DNA of 7,606 nucleotides, from contig JAUIJG010000259.1 of assembly GCA_030431355.1 (NCBI GenBank), forward strand, positions 1 to 7,606, written 5' to 3'. The stretch is from a bacterium. GTDB lineage: Bacteria > Cyanobacteriota > Vampirovibrionia > Obscuribacterales > Obscuribacteraceae. The translations under genes were made by a program, and so were the position numbers. Shown here piece by piece: positions 5,939-7,606 of this stretch (positions within the stretch are counted from its first letter, which is position 1; each line of letters begins with the position of its first letter). The notes under the pieces were generated by a model that saw only the letters and a list, made by a program, of their open reading frames with translations, was not told the origin of the DNA and searched no databases.

Positions 5939-6586
5939 TCAGTATTTACCCTCCTCCAGTTTGCGAATCAGGTACTGGCTGACCACTTTCTGGAAAGCCA
6001 CGTGGAGGTCGGGGTAATCTATGAGCACTTTGTTCAAATCATCTTTGGACCAGGATACGTAGCAGACCGGCTGGGCTACTTCGATATCCGCCTTAAGAGG
6101 ACTTTCCGAGAACAGGGAGCTTTCCCCGATGAAGTCACCTTTGCCTCTGGAATCTAGAATCGCTTCCTCTCTTTTGATTTCGCACCTTCCCGATTCGAGA
6201 TAAAGTACTCGGTCCAGGACATCGCCTGATTTAAATATTTTCTCCCCTGCCTCGATCTCATTCCAGTGGGCAATGTTGGCGAGCTTGGCGAACTGATGAC
6301 TTTTAAGCGAAGAGAACTCTCGGTCATAGAGCGCCTGGGCGCGCTCCTCAAAGTAGACCGGTTTTCGCTCTTTGAGCAAAAGCACCACCCGATAGATATT
6401 AACCGCCTGGAAAAGACCGTTCCAACATAGTGCCGTATAGAGTGGCTCGGGTCTGAAGAGAATGTAGGGAAGAACAATTATGGCGGCCACTATAGTAAGC
6501 AACCTGAGCACTAGAATGTCTTTCACTATATACGATGCCAGTGAAAGGCAGTTGGCGATATTGAGAAAGATATCTACGGGCTGCAT
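5939..6586 (-). CDS. Bacterial Popeye-like protein: three TM helices plus cyclic-nucleotide-type domain
   Basis: This is a 215-residue membrane protein. Three hydrophobic segments lie at about 5-21, 24-44 and 50-71, followed by a cyclic-nucleotide-binding (cNMP) fold at about 90-210. There is no DNA-binding helix-turn-helix, so it is not a Crp/Fnr regulator. The region from the third helix onward resembles animal POPDC proteins from memory: CWNGLFQAVNI (54-64), then RKPVYFEE (74-81), an ALYDREFSSL segment (85-94), and CYVSWSKDDL (175-184) like the 'CRFLCWSRERL' of POPDC. The phosphate-binding cassette reads FIGES at 152-156 and then SPLKAD (162-167), so the Arg of the canonical P-R-x-A is Leu164, with Lys165 next. 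Ligand binding is therefore uncertain. The ATG at 6586 follows an in-frame TAA directly and has no clear SD. Probable role: membrane-tethered sensor. Confidence 0.8.
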   Translation of the reverse strand: MQPVDIFLNIANCLSLASYIVKDILVLRLLTIVAAIIVLPYILFRPEPLYTALCWNGLFQAVNIYRVVLLLKERKPVYFEERAQALYDREFSSLKSHQFAKLANIAHWNEIEAGEKIFKSGDVLDRVLYLESGRCEIKREEAILDSRGKGDFIGESSLFSESPLKADIEVAQPVCYVSWSKDDLNKVLIDYPDLHVAFQKVVSQYLIRKLEEGKY

Positions 6587-6642
6587 TTAAGGCTGTTCCA
6601 GCTAACCGGATGTTTCAAATCGGTGCGCGAAGTGGCTCATCA

Positions 6643-6651
6643 ATTCTAACA
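6643..6651 (-). promoter_or_regulatory. Candidate extended -10 for the Popeye-like gene
   Basis: Read on the minus strand, 6651-6643 is TG-T-TAGAAT, five of six matches to TATAAT with the TGn extension. No good -35 is seen. It would start transcription near 6636, about 50 nt before the ATG at 6586. Confidence 0.4.
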
Positions 6652-6702
6652 CTGCCCTTCTGGGAAACTGATAATATCTCCCTGTTCACGATCAGCTATC
6701 TT

Positions 6703-6711
6703 TGATACTAT
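6703..6711 (+). promoter_or_regulatory. Candidate extended -10 for the peroxiredoxin-like gene
   Basis: 6703-6711 reads TG-A-TACTAT, five of six matches to TATAAT with the TGn extension, and only a poor -35 (TGTTCA at 6683-6688, 17-nt spacing). The start would be near 6718, which excludes the in-frame TTG at 6702 as a translation start and supports the ATG at 6756. Confidence 0.4.
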
Positions 6712-6755
6712 CGAGACGATACTGTTTTGTCGCTGCGGATCTATCCATCGCTCAA

Positions 6756-7373
6756 ATGTCCGAGTCTCAAGAGAAAGTCAAAATCGGTAAGCGCCTGCCC
6801 CAGGGTCTGGTCGATGCCGGTGTTTTAAGCGAAGACGGTCACGCCATGCGTCTGGGCGACTTCATGGAAGAGAGCCCCGAGAGACCGGTTTTGTTTGTAT
6901 TTATTCGACACTTCGGCTGCCTGGGTTGCAGCATGCACATGCAAGACCTTGCCCCTCGGGTGGAAGAGTTAAATGATTTGGGCTTGAAACTGATTTTGGT
7001 AGGCAACGGTGAAGCCAGGCATATAGCCGGATTTTTTCAACGTTATAAACTGAATCTAGATCATGTGGCTGTTGTTACCGACCCGAGTTTAAAAGCCTAT
7101 GAAGCGGCTGGATTTAAGCGTTCCATTTTGAGAACCCTTGGATTCAAAGGCATTTTTGATCAACTCAAGGCCTTGGTATCCGGTCACAGTCAGGACGGGA
7201 TCAAAGGTGACAACTGGCAACAGGGTGGTGCGATTCTTGTCGATTCCGATGACACTGTGGTTTTCTATCATCAGAATGAGACCGTGGGCGACTTTGTACC
7301 CACGTTTAAGCTTGTGGATGCTTGCTATTCGCTTCTCTCCAGAAAAGATCCGCTGCTTTCTAGCAGCGATTAA
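6756..7373 (+). CDS. Peroxiredoxin-like protein, PRXL2 / AhpC-TSA_2 family
   Basis: This is a 205-residue thioredoxin-fold protein when started at the ATG at 6756. An in-frame TTG at 6702 would add 18 residues, but it lacks an SD and lies in the likely -10. The core strand and active loop are VLFVFIRHFGCLGCSMHMQ, with a CxxC at Cys55/Cys58, as expected for this family, where both positions are Cys or sometimes Sec. Further family marks are the DPSLKAYEAAGF segment and GDNWQQGGAILVD (from 151), the typical 'GD-x-WQQGG' block. No signal peptide is present, so it is cytoplasmic. The family is thought to act in thiol redox reactions, but substrates are poorly known. It is divergent from the Popeye-like gene. 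The SD before 6756 is weak (GGAT at about 6737). Confidence 0.85.
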   Translation: MSESQEKVKIGKRLPQGLVDAGVLSEDGHAMRLGDFMEESPERPVLFVFIRHFGCLGCSMHMQDLAPRVEELNDLGLKLILVGNGEARHIAGFFQRYKLNLDHVAVVTDPSLKAYEAAGFKRSILRTLGFKGIFDQLKALVSGHSQDGIKGDNWQQGGAILVDSDDTVVFYHQNETVGDFVPTFKLVDACYSLLSRKDPLLSSSD

Positions 7374-7400
7374 ATCTTGGGTTTCGACTTCGTTATTAAG

Positions 7401-7428
7401 TTTTGCCCGGATTTTGCCGGAATTTTTT
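7401..7428 (+). terminator. Weak intrinsic terminator after the peroxiredoxin-like gene
   Basis: CCGG (7407-7410) and CCGG (7417-7420) can pair around ATTTTG, followed by AA and six Ts (7423-7428). The stem is only 4 bp, all G-C. The element also reads as an imperfect direct repeat of TTTTGCC(C)GGA. Its place 34 nt after the stop fits a terminator. Confidence 0.4.
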
Positions 7429-7450
7429 GCTTCAATTGAGTTCGACAAAA

Positions 7451-7549
7451 GCCCCGGATGCTCTATCTAGCAAGAGATAGAGGGGGCGGGTTACACGAAA
7501 GCGTGTATACGCCTTTGCTGATTTACAGGGCACCGCCACCTCGGTAACC
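7451..7549. other. Region of alternative RNA helices (possible structured RNA or 5' leader)
   Basis: CTCTATCT (7461-7468) pairs perfectly with AGATAGAG (7475-7482) around a 6-nt loop. The stem can extend with GCCCC (7451-7455) and GGGGC (7483-7487) across a 5-nt one-sided bulge. A second hairpin is TACACG/CGTGTA (7492-7497 and 7502-7507, loop AAAG), extendable by GGCG/CGCC (7485-7488 and 7510-7513). A third option pairs GGTTAC (7489-7494) with GTAACC (7544-7549), and a fourth ACCG (7532-7535) with CGGT (7542-7545). Several options exclude one another. No T-tract follows directly. I match it to no known riboswitch or small RNA, and the strand is undetermined. Confidence 0.35.
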
Positions 7550-7592
7550 TTTATTAATAGAGCCCCAAGCACAAAATAAGAGAAGCAAATCC

Positions 7593-7606
7593 ATGGTAGA
7601 CCCCTT
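7593..7606 (+). CDS. Possible start of a further gene, cut by the window end
   Basis: An ATG at 7593 opens a frame (MVDP...) that runs to the window edge. A purine-rich AAGAGAAG (7578-7585) lies 7 nt upstream and could serve as an SD. With four codons visible nothing can be said about the product. If real, the structured stretch before it would be its leader. Confidence 0.25.

Noticed and set aside
5939..6586. Reading this gene as a Crp/Fnr transcription regulator because of its cNMP-type domain
   Set aside because: It has three N-terminal membrane helices and ends directly after the cNMP domain, with no helix-turn-helix.
6702..6755. TTG start adding 18 residues to the peroxiredoxin-like protein
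   Set aside because: There is no SD, the extension is unlike family N-termini, and the TTG lies in a likely extended -10.
7089..7448. 119-codon minus-strand ORF over the end of the peroxiredoxin-like gene
   Set aside because: It covers the GD-x-WQQGG-coding segment of a convincing plus-strand gene and has no family-like features of its own.
1..7606. tRNA, rRNA, CRISPR arrays, insertion sequences or attachment sites
   Set aside because: No cloverleaf, no spaced direct repeats, no transposase-like ORF and no terminal inverted repeats were seen on either strand.

Overview
This is a chromosomal-looking stretch of a bacterial genome of moderate GC content. It is dense in helical-repeat proteins (one HEAT-like and two TPR proteins) and has well-formed Shine-Dalgarno (SD) sites. 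I see no mobile element, CRISPR array, tRNA or rRNA. The mix of TPR/HEAT proteins, a DUF3592-type membrane protein, a bacterial Popeye-like cyclic-nucleotide-domain protein and a PRXL2-type redox protein would suit a large-genome, non-model lineage such as the Obscuribacterales (Vampirovibrionia/Melainabacteria). That assignment is an impression from gene content and is not demonstrated.

Layout. Positions 1-972 (+) hold the 3' part of a HEAT-repeat-like gene that is open at the window edge. A compact promoter with an overlapping inverted repeat follows, driving an Old Yellow Enzyme family ene-reductase (1072-2184, +). Converging on it is a small gene for a 52-residue single-pass membrane peptide (2191-2349, -). 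A leader of about 200 nt with several nested inverted repeats precedes a two-TM DUF3592-like protein (2560-2994, +). Next is a secreted TPR protein with a beta-rich C-terminal half (3102-4676, +). It converges, 18 bp stop to stop, on a minus-strand block of three ORFs read from right to left: the Popeye-like protein (6586-5939), a short ORF with an excellent SD (5908-5822), and a cytoplasmic TPR protein built from an internal tandem duplication (5837-4695). Divergent from that block is a PRXL2/AhpC-TSA_2 peroxiredoxin-like gene (6756-7373, +). The right end holds a weak terminator, a region with several mutually exclusive helices, and possibly the first codons of another gene.

How the genes may work together. 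Two enzymes have a stress or redox flavour. The ene-reductase appears to be controlled by a repressor that binds between its -35 and -10. The peroxiredoxin-like protein shares a divergent promoter region with the Popeye-like membrane sensor. The Popeye-like protein, the short ORF and the duplicated TPR protein plausibly form one transcription unit, coupling a membrane cyclic-nucleotide-type sensor to a TPR scaffold. This linkage rests on gene order only. The observations most worth following are the bacterial Popeye-like protein with an altered phosphate-binding cassette, the short overlapping ORF beside it, the unlisted small membrane protein, and the possible SD-sequestering leader of the DUF3592 gene.
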